From positions 1 through 26,603 of the forward strand of contig DJYV01000062.1 in NCBI GenBank assembly GCA_002448555.1: DNA of 26,603 bases. Direction: 5' to 3'. Position numbers and translations under genes: made by a program. Shown here in pieces: positions 9,025 to 17,050 of this stretch. How positions within the stretch are numbered: the stretch's first letter is position 1; every line of letters begins with the position of its first letter. The notes under the pieces are model-generated. The model made no database searches. It was not told the origin of the DNA and saw nothing but the letters and a program-made list of their open reading frames with translations. Origin of the DNA: Flavobacteriales bacterium UBA6969. GTDB lineage: Bacteria > Bacteroidota > Bacteroidia > Flavobacteriales_D > Sanyastnellaceae.

Positions 9025-9932
9025 TGCAGCGGCCCCTCCTTTTCGTGGCACTGGGTGTGGTGTTGAGCATGACTACAGGGTGCTCGAATTCGGCGCGCAT
9101 TGCCCGCGGTAAACCTCTGAAAAACCTCAATGTTGGGCAAATCCTGGAGCGCTACGACGAACATGCGGCGGAGTGGGACTGGGTCGGCATGCGATTGGAC
9201 GTCACGGTGGATGCCGACGGGCAGCGGGAATCCTTCAAGGCCTCCGTCCGTATGGCCCGCGACAGCGCCATCTGGATGAGCATCTCCCCTGCATTGGGTG
9301 TTGAGGTGGCGCGCATCATGCTGGAGCCCGATACCGTGCTTTTTGTCAGCAAAATCCCGGGGAACAAATTTTACTATGCCGGCAATTACGACGCGCTCGG
9401 TGAATGGGCGGACACGCCATTGGCCTTTGAAGACGTGCAGTCCATTTTGGGGGGATTCCCCATGGGGCTCGACCCGGCCAAAGACAAATTCAATTCCAAG
9501 GTGGACGGCGACAACTACGCCCTGATCGGCAAGTACAAACGCAAGGTCCGCCGGTTGATCGGGGTCGACGACAACAATTTGGAACCCGAAGATTCGTTGA
9601 ACATTCAACTGCCCATGCGGCGGTACGAGCGGCTGCGCAATCGCACCGAAGATGAGGACTTGCTCATCAAGCGGCACTGGTTTGACGGTTTGACTTTCGA
9701 CCCGGTACGCGACCAGTTTGACGACCTCTACTACCAGCGGTCACTGACCCTCGAACGCAGCGAATTTGAGGCGGTTGAAGGCGGGCGGTTCCCGAATGCA
9801 TGCCGCGTCATGATCACCACCATCGACGGTTCTGCATCCATGGAGTGGGAAGTGATCCGCAAACGGTTTGGGCGGGCGTACGACTTCCCATTTGAAATCC
9901 CAGAAGGCTATGAGCAGCGCACCGGCTTCTAA
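9021..9932 (+). CDS. DUF4292 family lipoprotein
   Basis: Lipoprotein of 303 residues; the signal MMQRPLLFVALGVVLSMTTGC ends in a lipobox with Cys21. The body resembles DUF4292, a Bacteroidota family of uncharacterised envelope lipoproteins: WDWVGMRLDVTV, IWMSISPALGVEVARIMLEPDTV and the FSKIPGNKFYY-like segment are recognisable. The pattern of an amphipathic beta sheet followed by a repeated SIWMSI/VLFVSK core recalls the LolA/LolB lipoprotein-carrier fold; that resemblance is inference, not something I can prove from sequence. It overlaps the TPR gene at its start (a second ATG lies at 9024) and the EnvC-like gene at its end by 23 bases. The order TPR lipoprotein, DUF4292, M23 coiled-coil protein is one I recognise from other Bacteroidota. 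Confidence 0.85.
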   Translation: MMQRPLLFVALGVVLSMTTGCSNSARIARGKPLKNLNVGQILERYDEHAAEWDWVGMRLDVTVDADGQRESFKASVRMARDSAIWMSISPALGVEVARIMLEPDTVLFVSKIPGNKFYYAGNYDALGEWADTPLAFEDVQSILGGFPMGLDPAKDKFNSKVDGDNYALIGKYKRKVRRLIGVDDNNLEPEDSLNIQLPMRRYERLRNRTEDEDLLIKRHWFDGLTFDPVRDQFDDLYYQRSLTLERSEFEAVEGGRFPNACRVMITTIDGSASMEWEVIRKRFGRAYDFPFEIPEGYEQRTGF

Positions 9933-11139
9933 CGTAGGCGTCCGCACGCTTGTCTTAGTGGGCGTCGCTGTGTTTGGATGCTTTGTTGGTGCCCAAGCCC
10001 AGAACAAAGCCGACCTGCAAAAGGAGCGCGATGCAATTCAAGCCAAAATCGCCACCACCGAAAAACTCCTCAACCAAACGGCCTCGAACAAAAAGGACGC
10101 CCTCGTTCAGCTCCGGCTCGTCAACGAACGAATGAGCTTGCGCGAACAGCTCATCCGGCATCACCAAGCCGAAATCCGGGCACTCGAGCGATCCATGACC
10201 AACACCGATTCAGAAATCCGATCGCTCGAAGGGCACATCGCTGCCATGAAGGATGAGTACGCACGGATGATCCAGGCGGCCTACAAGCATTCCCTCGGGC
10301 ACAACCCGTGGATGTACGTCTTCGCCGCAGAAGACTTTGCCCAAGCAGTCATTCGGTTCCAACTCCTGCAATCTTACTCCTCCCTCCGCAAGGAGCAAGT
10401 GGAGCAAATCCAAGATTCACAGGTAGAGCTTGCAGAAAACCGGTTGTCCCTCGAGGCCAAACGGGCGGAATTGGAAAAGGTCCTCGCGGACGTGCGAAGC
10501 GAGCGCAACCGCTTGGCCGACGACCGGAGCCAACGGCAAGCCCTGGTCGAATCGCTGAAGGGCGAAGAATCCCGTTTGCGCGCACAGGTCCAGCAAGCCG
10601 AGGCGGAGAAGAAGCGCCTGAACGACGCTATCCGCGAAATCATCGAAGCCGAACTCAAAGCCGAACGAGAGAGTTCCGCGGGCGAGTTCGCGCTCACCCC
10701 GGAAGGGAAAATCGTCTCCGCCGCCTTTGAGCGCAACCGATCGGCCCTGCCTTGGCCGGTCCTCCGAGGCGTGCTGACGGGGAAATTTGGACGCCAGCCG
10801 CACCCGAGTCTGCCCGGAATCACCATCGACAACAACGGAATCGACATTTCCACCGAAGCCGGAAGTTCGGTCCTTTCTGTCTTCGGCGGCACGGTCTCTA
10901 GCACGTTTGAAATTCCCGGCGCCGGCTGGACCGTCATCCTTTCGCACGGCGCCTTCCGCACCGTGTACAGCAACCTCAAGACCGCTACCGTTACCAAAGG
11001 CGGACAGGTGGAAGCCGGGGAGAAAATCGGCACCGTATTCACCGCAAACGGCCAATCTACCCTGCACTTCGAAGTGTGGCGCGTCCAAGGCAACAGCCAC
11101 TCACCCCAAGATCCGGCCCAATGGTTGGTGCGCCACTGA
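9910..11139 (+). CDS. EnvC-like murein hydrolase activator (degenerate M23/LytM domain)
   Basis: Secreted coiled-coil protein with a C-terminal M23 domain, 409 residues. A signal peptide runs to about residue 31 (VFGCFVGAQAQ), followed by a long coiled coil (about 33-260, rich in Glu, Lys, Leu, Arg) and the LytM domain (about 290-405). Against the canonical active site, two residues are missing: the first His of H-x3-D is Asn308 (NNGID, Asp312 kept), and the first His of HxH is Thr384 (TLHFE, His386 kept). His346 is present. Losing a zinc ligand and a catalytic His fits EnvC, which is inactive itself and switches on amidases. The start at 9910 lies inside the end of the DUF4292 gene; an in-frame ATG at 9868 would bury the signal peptide behind a polar extension. 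The amidase partner is not in the window. Confidence 0.88.
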   Translation: MSSAPASNVGVRTLVLVGVAVFGCFVGAQAQNKADLQKERDAIQAKIATTEKLLNQTASNKKDALVQLRLVNERMSLREQLIRHHQAEIRALERSMTNTDSEIRSLEGHIAAMKDEYARMIQAAYKHSLGHNPWMYVFAAEDFAQAVIRFQLLQSYSSLRKEQVEQIQDSQVELAENRLSLEAKRAELEKVLADVRSERNRLADDRSQRQALVESLKGEESRLRAQVQQAEAEKKRLNDAIREIIEAELKAERESSAGEFALTPEGKIVSAAFERNRSALPWPVLRGVLTGKFGRQPHPSLPGITIDNNGIDISTEAGSSVLSVFGGTVSSTFEIPGAGWTVILSHGAFRTVYSNLKTATVTKGGQVEAGEKIGTVFTANGQSTLHFEVWRVQGNSHSPQDPAQWLVRH

Positions 11140-11191
11140 ATCCCCCAATCGTGGGATAGGAGGCCGCCTTGGAAACCCCGAAATTTGACCC

Positions 11192-13264
11192 GTGAAAATC
11201 GCGCTCGTCGGCAACCCCAATTGTGGTAAAACCACGCTCTTCAACCGCCTCACCGGGCGACGAGCCAAGGTTAGCAACATGCCGGGCGTCACCGTCGAGC
11301 GATACGAGGCTCCGTGGAAGGCCCATCCCGATGTGCAACTCGTGGATCTGCCCGGCACGTACAGCCTGTTCGCCAAGGCGGACGATGAGCGCGTCACCCA
11401 ACGGGAATTGCTCGACCCCGAGCTACAACCCGATGCCGTGTGGATTGTCCTCGACAGCGCCCACGTCCGCAGCAGCCTCTTCTTGGCGCTGCAAGTCCTG
11501 GAGATGGGCTTTCCGGCAACTGTCATCATCAACCGGACCGATGCCACGGACGTGCGGCTCGAAATCCTGGAAGCCTGGTTGGGCGTTCCCGCCTTCTCCT
11601 TCCACTTCGAGAAGGAACGAAAGGACCGATTGCACACCGCATTGGTAGAGACTGAACCGCGAGTGAGCACCCACCGCGACGACCGGATTACCCCGGCTGC
11701 GTGGGGCACCACCTTCGACGCCTTGAAAGCCCACTTTCCACGTGCCACAGAATCGCAACTCGCCTGGTACGTGCGGGCCCGTGACCTGCCCGCTTGGCTC
11801 AACAGCAAGCAAACCAAGGCGCTCGAGGCGGCTCGTGAAACGCTTGAAGAGTCGTCGGCTGCCCTCCAACTGGAGGAGGCCGGTTGGCGCATGGAACACA
11901 TCCGAAACAACGCCGAATCCCTCATCCCCAACGGACCCGAATTCCCATGGGAGGAAGCCTCGGAGCGTACGACGCGTATCGACCGCATCTTGACCCACCC
12001 GGTCTGGGGACACGCCATCTTGGCCTTGGTGTTCTTCGGGATTTTCCAAGCAGTGTACGCTTGGTCTGAAGCGCCCATGGATGCGGTGGACCGAGCGTTT
12101 GGGTGGTTGTACCAAGCCGCTGACGGAGCCCTAGCCGACGGTTGGTGGAAAGGGCTGCTGCTCGACGGGGTCTTGAACGGCATCGCCGGCATCGTGGTGT
12201 TTGTACCGCAAATCATGATTTTGTTCGGCTTGACGAGCGCATTGGAAGCGACCGGTTACATGGCGCGCGTGGGGTTTTTGGGCGATCGCTTTTTGGAGCG
12301 ATTAGGATTGAGCGGACGCTCCGTGGTGCCGCTGATTGGGGGCATGGCGTGTGCCGTGCCGGCGGTCATGGCGGCCCGGACCATCCCCGGCAAACGCGAG
12401 CAACTCATCACCATCTTGGTCACGCCGTTGATGACCTGTGCTGCGCGGCTCCCAGTGTATGCATTCTTGATTGGGTTTGTCGTGCCCAACACCACCGCAT
12501 GGGGATTTAAGGTGCAGGGATTGTTCTTGTTCGGCCTCTATGTGGCCAGCTCAGTTTCAGCCCTGGCCCTGGCTTGGGCATTGAACCGCGGATTGCCCAA
12601 CAAACAAGAAGGCCAGTTTACCATGGAATGGCCCGCTTACCGTTGGCCGCGGTTGGGCGAAGTGGCCCTAGAAATGGGGAGCAAAGGCTGGAGCTTCGTG
12701 TCCAGTGCCGGGCAAGTCATCTTGATCATCTCGATGGTGATTTGGGGGCTCAGCCAATTCGGTCCGTCCGATGCGATGGAGGCAGTCGAGGACCGGTATG
12801 CCCAGTTGGAAGATGCGGCACCGGAAGACCTCGAGGCGGCACGAATGGAGGCGTCCTGGCTCGGACACCTCGGCAATTGGATCGAACCGGCCGTGCGCCC
12901 CTTGGGGTATGACGGTCGCATGGGCATCGCCATCCTCAGCTCGTTTGCTGCGCGCGAGGTGTTTGTCGGAACGATGAGTACGTTGTTCCCCGGCGGGACA
13001 GAAGCGAATTCCGATGAAGGCCGCATCCGGCAATTGCAACAACGATTGACCCAGGAGGTGCACCCGGCGACAGGGAAACCCTTGTTGAATACGGCATCAG
13101 CGGCCTCGCTGCTGATTTTCTATATGTACGCCATGCAGTGCATGAGCACCGTGGTCATTGTCCGAAAAGAACTGAAAAGTTGGCCTTGGGCCTTGGCACA
13201 AGCCATTGGCTTCACGCTATTCGCCTACGGATTGGCGTTGCTTGTTTATCAGGTGCTTGCGTAA
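11192..13264 (+). CDS. feoB: Ferrous iron transporter FeoB
   Basis: Inner-membrane Fe2+ transporter of 690 residues. An N-terminal G domain begins almost at once: G1 GNPNCGKTT, G2 region MPGVTVER, G3 DLPGTYS and G4 NRTD. The membrane part begins near residue 268 and carries the two gate-like motifs: GGMACAVPAVMAAR, with its conserved Cys, and FAAREVFVGTMSTLF. The start is GTG at 11192; the first residues MKIALVGNPNCGK leave no room for a later start. The gene follows the EnvC-like one by 52 bases. It is probably on a separate transcription unit, though no terminator is visible between them. The partner FeoA is encoded on the opposite strand, tail to tail 4 bases away, instead of upstream in the same operon. 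Confidence 0.96.
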   Translation: MKIALVGNPNCGKTTLFNRLTGRRAKVSNMPGVTVERYEAPWKAHPDVQLVDLPGTYSLFAKADDERVTQRELLDPELQPDAVWIVLDSAHVRSSLFLALQVLEMGFPATVIINRTDATDVRLEILEAWLGVPAFSFHFEKERKDRLHTALVETEPRVSTHRDDRITPAAWGTTFDALKAHFPRATESQLAWYVRARDLPAWLNSKQTKALEAARETLEESSAALQLEEAGWRMEHIRNNAESLIPNGPEFPWEEASERTTRIDRILTHPVWGHAILALVFFGIFQAVYAWSEAPMDAVDRAFGWLYQAADGALADGWWKGLLLDGVLNGIAGIVVFVPQIMILFGLTSALEATGYMARVGFLGDRFLERLGLSGRSVVPLIGGMACAVPAVMAARTIPGKREQLITILVTPLMTCAARLPVYAFLIGFVVPNTTAWGFKVQGLFLFGLYVASSVSALALAWALNRGLPNKQEGQFTMEWPAYRWPRLGEVALEMGSKGWSFVSSAGQVILIISMVIWGLSQFGPSDAMEAVEDRYAQLEDAAPEDLEAARMEASWLGHLGNWIEPAVRPLGYDGRMGIAILSSFAAREVFVGTMSTLFPGGTEANSDEGRIRQLQQRLTQEVHPATGKPLLNTASAASLLIFYMYAMQCMSTVVIVRKELKSWPWALAQAIGFTLFAYGLALLVYQVLA

Positions 13265-13268
13265 GGAA

Positions 13269-13508
13269 TCAGGCGACCACCTCGGGCACCATCCACAACA
13301 TATCGGCAGCTTGCCGACGGAGGGCCACCTTGCGGCCTCCTGAGAATACAGCCATGGGGCCATCACCTGGCGCCACGTGCGCTACGGTCACCTCCTCACC
13401 GGGGCAGCATCCCATCTCCACCAACGCCATGGCCGCTTCCGGGCATTCGATGTGCCCAATCACCCCCTTTTCGCGGGGCTTCATTTCGGAAAGACGCTTG
13501 GCTTTCAT
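13269..13508 (-). CDS. feoA: FeoA domain protein
   Basis: Small SH3-like cytosolic partner of FeoB, 79 residues, about the normal FeoA length. The characteristic N-terminus (RLSEMKPREKGVIGHIE, compare the usual LSELKPGEKG) and the LVEMGCCPGEEVTVAHVAPGDGPM and GGRKVALRR segments identify it. The start at 13508 is required to keep the RLSEM part; a second Met at 13484 would cut it off. A TACCTTTG box sits only 4 bases before the ATG, so the transcript would have almost no leader. The gene converges with feoB (stops 4 bases apart) and diverges from the secreted BNR protein. Two Cys pairs are present (ECPE, GCC), which is not typical of the family as I know it, but their meaning is unknown. Confidence 0.93.
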   Translation of the reverse strand: MKAKRLSEMKPREKGVIGHIECPEAAMALVEMGCCPGEEVTVAHVAPGDGPMAVFSGGRKVALRRQAADMLWMVPEVVA

Positions 13509-13513
13509 AGCAC

Positions 13514-13535
13514 AAAGGTACTTCGTCGTACCTTT
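13514..13535. promoter_or_regulatory. Inverted repeat with -7-type box between feoA and the BNR gene
   Basis: Perfect inverted repeat: AAAGGTAC (13514-13521), six-base spacer, GTACCTTT (13528-13535). On the - strand it contains TACCTTTG (13520-13513), an exact match to the Bacteroidota -7 consensus TAnnTTTG, 4 bases before the feoA start. On the + strand the other arm reads TACCTTTC, one base off the same consensus, about 30 bases before the BNR gene start. The AGGT/ACCT half-sites recall DtxR-type metal regulators, but this is inference. It may be an iron-responsive operator, a double promoter, or both. Confidence 0.5.
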
Positions 13536-13565
13536 CCTCCGTATCCCTCAAACACGGTATTCAGA

Positions 13566-15071
13566 ATGAATCCAAATAACGTTTTCACCGGATTGTGCTT
13601 CGCCTGCATGGCATTCACAGCCGGCCTCCACGCCCAAGGACTCGTTTTTCTCCCCGCCGGAGAACCGATCGAAATCGCTCCCAATTCCTATGGAAATAAG
13701 GCCATTCGTATGGCCATGAACGCCGCGGGTGAACCCGTCATTGCCTTCGGCACTAATGGCCACCTCTACGTCACTAAATGGGATGTGACCGTTGATGGCT
13801 TCGCGGAACCCACCGAAATCGACCCCGACGAAAACGTGTTCATGTCGGATGCGGAAGGTCCACGGCTGGCAAGCCAAGGCGATTATTTGGTGCTGACGTA
13901 CCAACTCGCTGGGCAATGGGCGACCGGTGCGCGCAGCGTGCATTCCACCGACGGCGGTACAACCTGGAGCGAACCAGTGGCCATGGTACCGAACGCCACC
14001 GAAGACCACTTCATGCCGTGCGTAGCCATTGACGACCTGGGCAATCCGTTTGCCGGGGTCAAATTGGGCAACAACCCCGCCACGGTCTACGAAGGGATCC
14101 TGCGTTCACCAGACGGCGGCGCCACGTGGCTTGACGCGGTCAATGCCAGCGCGAACGCCGATGGAAATGCGGTTTGCGAGTGCTGCCCTTCGCTGCCGTT
14201 TTGGGCCGAGGGCCGGTACTACGACCTCGTCCGCAACAACAACAACAACCTGCGTGATTTTTGGCTCATGAGCTCGAGTGACGGCGCGGATTGGGATGCC
14301 GCCATCGACGTGGATCCCTTGGATTGGATGATCAGCAGCTGCCCAGAAAGCGGCGCAACCGTCACGGGACCAGTCGGAGACAGCAAGTACCTCGTTTCCT
14401 TCATGTCCGCAGCAGGTGCCTCCGGACAATCGCGGGTGTACGTATCGCAAGTAGACTTAGCCGCTGACGGGGGCGCCGGAGCGTGGGAATTGACGGAGTC
14501 AGTTACCGTGTCGCAATTCGAAAACGCCACCCAAAACGTACCCATACTGGCGCAATGGAATGGAAGCGACGAGCCGCTCGTGGCCCTGGCGTGGGAACAA
14601 AACACCGGAGGCTACGACATTCAACTCACCCTGAGCCAGGGCAACGACTGGAACTTCACCGACGTAGCCCAAAACCTCACCGAAGGCTGGACCGGTCAGC
14701 ACCGGCGCCCGGCCTTGGCCTTCTCCACGGGCGACGCCGAAGAACCCATTTTGCACATCGCTTGGCAACACAGCTCCAGCGGCACCGTGCATTACATGAC
14801 CGGCACTGTAAGTGAGCCCTCGATTGTCATCTGCTTTGCGCAGACCGAACCACAGGTCGTGAACGAAGCCGACGGCATCCGCATCCACCTCACGGAGGGG
14901 TGGTCCAACGCCCGGTGGTCCGTGTGGGACATCACCGGACGATTGATTGCATCGGGGATTTACGACGGGCACGAATCTGTCTGGGTCGGCAACAGTGCGT
15001 TGCCGCCGCACGCCATTGTCAGCGTCGAGTCGCCAAACGGAGCCCGCTGGGCGCAGCCTATCAAGCGCTGA
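13566..15071 (+). CDS. Secreted BNR/sialidase-like beta-propeller protein with Por-type C-terminal tail
   Basis: Secreted protein of 501 residues with signal peptide MNPNNVFTGLCFACMAFTA to about residue 24 (LHAQ). The body looks like a six-bladed BNR propeller: two Asp-boxes are clear at 127 (STDGGTTWSE) and 181 (SPDGGATW), and blades with HIAWQH and LVLTYQ-type strands follow. A compact CxCC cluster occurs at Cys204, Cys206 and Cys207, and may bind metal or form disulfides. The last 70 residues (IRIHLTEGW, WSVWDITGRLIASGIYDG) resemble a divergent T9SS sorting domain. No sialidase Arg triad can be assigned, so the enzyme activity, if any, is unknown. The start at 13566 gives a good signal peptide; an in-frame Met at 13377 is in the feoA shadow. 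Confidence 0.8.
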   Translation: MNPNNVFTGLCFACMAFTAGLHAQGLVFLPAGEPIEIAPNSYGNKAIRMAMNAAGEPVIAFGTNGHLYVTKWDVTVDGFAEPTEIDPDENVFMSDAEGPRLASQGDYLVLTYQLAGQWATGARSVHSTDGGTTWSEPVAMVPNATEDHFMPCVAIDDLGNPFAGVKLGNNPATVYEGILRSPDGGATWLDAVNASANADGNAVCECCPSLPFWAEGRYYDLVRNNNNNLRDFWLMSSSDGADWDAAIDVDPLDWMISSCPESGATVTGPVGDSKYLVSFMSAAGASGQSRVYVSQVDLAADGGAGAWELTESVTVSQFENATQNVPILAQWNGSDEPLVALAWEQNTGGYDIQLTLSQGNDWNFTDVAQNLTEGWTGQHRRPALAFSTGDAEEPILHIAWQHSSSGTVHYMTGTVSEPSIVICFAQTEPQVVNEADGIRIHLTEGWSNARWSVWDITGRLIASGIYDGHESVWVGNSALPPHAIVSVESPNGARWAQPIKR

Positions 15072-15081
15072 ACGCCTCAGC

Positions 15082-16734
15082 TCAGCTCCAGAACAGCCCG
15101 TAAAGCGCCACCAAAACCACCATCACCGCGAACGCGCCCACGTTGAAGACCGGGCCGGTCTTGAAGGTGCGCTTCGAAATGGCGATGCCCTTTGCATCAT
15201 CGGCCCCTTGGCCTTCGCTCCAACTTACCCCCGCGATGACCACCATGGTCAGCAACGTGGTGTAGCCCATCTGATCGAGGAACGGCAAATCCAAGAACAT
15301 CCCGCTATCGGACCAGCCTTTGGGCGCCACCTTGAAGTACATGGCGATGGGAATCGAAGCGAGCGCACCGACGATTGCGCCGCGATTGGTGGTTTTTTTC
15401 CAGAACAACCCGAGCAAGAACACCGCCAAGATGCCCGGACTCACTACGCCGGTGTATTCCTGAATGAATTGGAAGGCTTGATCGATGCCCCCAAGGAGTG
15501 GTGCCATGACGCATGCAATGGCCAAGGCCACGACCGCCGCAATCCGTCCCGTGCGCACCGTCGCTCGGTCGCCCGCTTCGGGGTTGATGTACTGCTTGTA
15601 AATGTCCATGGTGAAAATCGTGGACGTCGAGTTGAGCATGGACGCCAACGACGAAACGATGGCGGCAGCAAGCGCTGCAAACGCGAGGCCCTTCAGCCCG
15701 GTGGGCAAAAATTGCAGCAACCAAGGGTACGCCTTGTCAGCTTGGGCAGTGGACGGCATGTTGAGTTGGCCCGCCTCCCCCAAGCTGGCCATGATGGCCG
15801 GGTCCTCGATCATGACATAGGCCGCGATGCCGGGGATAACCACGATGAGGGGAAGGATGAGTTTGAGGCCGGCAGCGAAGAGGATGCCGTTCTGCGCTTC
15901 GTTTAGGGATTTGGCCGCCAGCGTCCGCTGGATGATGTACTGGTTGAAGCCCCAGTAGTACACGTTGGCCACCCACATCCCGCCGACCAAGACACCGATG
16001 CCCGGGAGGTTGTTGTACTCCGGATGGGACTTGTCGAGGATCATGGCAAATTTGTCCGGCGCTGCTTCATAGATGGTCTGGAAGCCGGCCCACATGCCCT
16101 GCCCGCCGGAAACAGTGTCGAGCGCGAGGTACGTGGTGACCATCCCCCCAAGGATGAGGAAAACGACCTGGATGACATCCGTCCACGAGACGGCCGAAAG
16201 GCCACCGTACAGCGAATAGGCGACGGCGAACAATGCCAAGCCCAAGACACCATAAATCATCGGAATCCCCATGATGGTCTCCAACGCCAGGGAGCCGAGG
16301 TACAGCACGGAAGCGAGGTTGACGAAGACATAGAGCGCAATCCAGAAAACCGCGAGGATGGTTTTGAGTTGGGTGGAGTAGCGTTTCTCGACAAACTCCG
16401 GAATGGTGTACAGGCCCTTCTCGATGAAAATGGGGAGGAAGTACTTTCCGACAATCAACAAAGTCAACGCTGCCATCCATTCGTACGAGGCGATGGCCAG
16501 TCCCAAGCTGAAGCCCGAGCCGGACATCCCGATGAACTGTTCAGCGGAGATATTCGCGGCGATCAGCGAAGCCCCGATGGCCCACCATGGGAGCGATTTG
16601 CTCGCGAGGAAATAATCTTCCGCGCTCTTCTCCTTGCCGTCCTTGCTGCGGGAAACGTAAAGCCCCACGCCGAGGATCAGCGCCGCGTAAACAACGAAAA
16701 TGATGTAGTCCGTGAGGGCAAATTGAGCCGTCAT
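15082..16734 (-). CDS. Sodium/sugar symporter, vSGLT-like (SSS family)
   Basis: Na+-coupled sugar transporter in the inner membrane, 550 residues with about 14 helices. Sequence is strikingly close to the Vibrio vSGLT: PWWAIGASLIAANISAEQFIGMSG, VEKRYSTQLKTILAVFWIALYVF and NVYYWGFNQYIIQRTLAAKS are nearly identical to it. From memory of that structure, sugar-contact residues correspond as follows: Asn61, Gln66 and Glu85 match, Lys in AAGLKLILP and Gln in QAFQFIQEYTG match, and Ala88 replaces the Ser of vSGLT. The Na+ site SSLASMLNSTSTIFTMDIYK is intact. Substrate is probably galactose or glucose, with altered preference possible. The gene lies downstream of tRNA-Val on the same strand but behind its terminator, so it likely has its own promoter. 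It is tail to tail with the BNR gene, 10 bases apart. Confidence 0.92.
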   Translation of the reverse strand: MTAQFALTDYIIFVVYAALILGVGLYVSRSKDGKEKSAEDYFLASKSLPWWAIGASLIAANISAEQFIGMSGSGFSLGLAIASYEWMAALTLLIVGKYFLPIFIEKGLYTIPEFVEKRYSTQLKTILAVFWIALYVFVNLASVLYLGSLALETIMGIPMIYGVLGLALFAVAYSLYGGLSAVSWTDVIQVVFLILGGMVTTYLALDTVSGGQGMWAGFQTIYEAAPDKFAMILDKSHPEYNNLPGIGVLVGGMWVANVYYWGFNQYIIQRTLAAKSLNEAQNGILFAAGLKLILPLIVVIPGIAAYVMIEDPAIMASLGEAGQLNMPSTAQADKAYPWLLQFLPTGLKGLAFAALAAAIVSSLASMLNSTSTIFTMDIYKQYINPEAGDRATVRTGRIAAVVALAIACVMAPLLGGIDQAFQFIQEYTGVVSPGILAVFLLGLFWKKTTNRGAIVGALASIPIAMYFKVAPKGWSDSGMFLDLPFLDQMGYTTLLTMVVIAGVSWSEGQGADDAKGIAISKRTFKTGPVFNVGAFAVMVVLVALYGLFWS

Positions 16735-16786
16735 GTCAGTAAGGGTTAGCGAAGTCCGGCCGCGGTCATTGCGCAGGCAGTTGGGT

Positions 16787-16794
16787 GCAAAATA
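16787..16794 (-). promoter_or_regulatory. Candidate -7 promoter box of the symporter gene
   Basis: On the - strand TATTTTGC resembles the Bacteroidota -7 element TAnnTTTG, one base shorter between TA and TTTG. A TTTTCG stretch lies about 17 bases farther upstream in the position expected for the -33 element, without the ideal TTTG. The start codon is about 53 bases downstream. It follows the tRNA terminator, which is why a separate promoter is needed. Confidence 0.3.
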
Positions 16795-16817
16795 CGGTTT
16801 CTCGCAGTAACGAAAAT

Positions 16818-16845
16818 CCCCCGCCTGTCCAGAGACTGACGGGGG
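16818..16845 (-). terminator. Rho-independent terminator of tRNA-Val
   Basis: On the - strand, CCCCCGTC pairs with GGCGGGGG around an inner GTC/GAC stem and a TCTG loop, interrupted only by an A/A mismatch, and is followed by ATTTTC. It lies 10 bases beyond the encoded CCA of the tRNA. The T run is short, but the stem is very strong. Confidence 0.8.
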
Positions 16846-16854
16846 GTTCCGAAG

Positions 16855-16931
<77 letters not shown>

Positions 16932-17050
16932 GAAAAGGGGACAACGAAGATACAACATTCTCTTTCATCACGTTTAAATGTGAACACCCACGGACCTAGT
17001 GCTGTTTTCATAGAACCCGACCGTCTATATTCGTCCTTTCAAACCTGCTC

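Noticed and set aside
14947..15906. 319-codon + frame opposite the symporter
   Set aside because: Composition is Arg, His and Gly rich with no domain; the - strand symporter is unmistakable.
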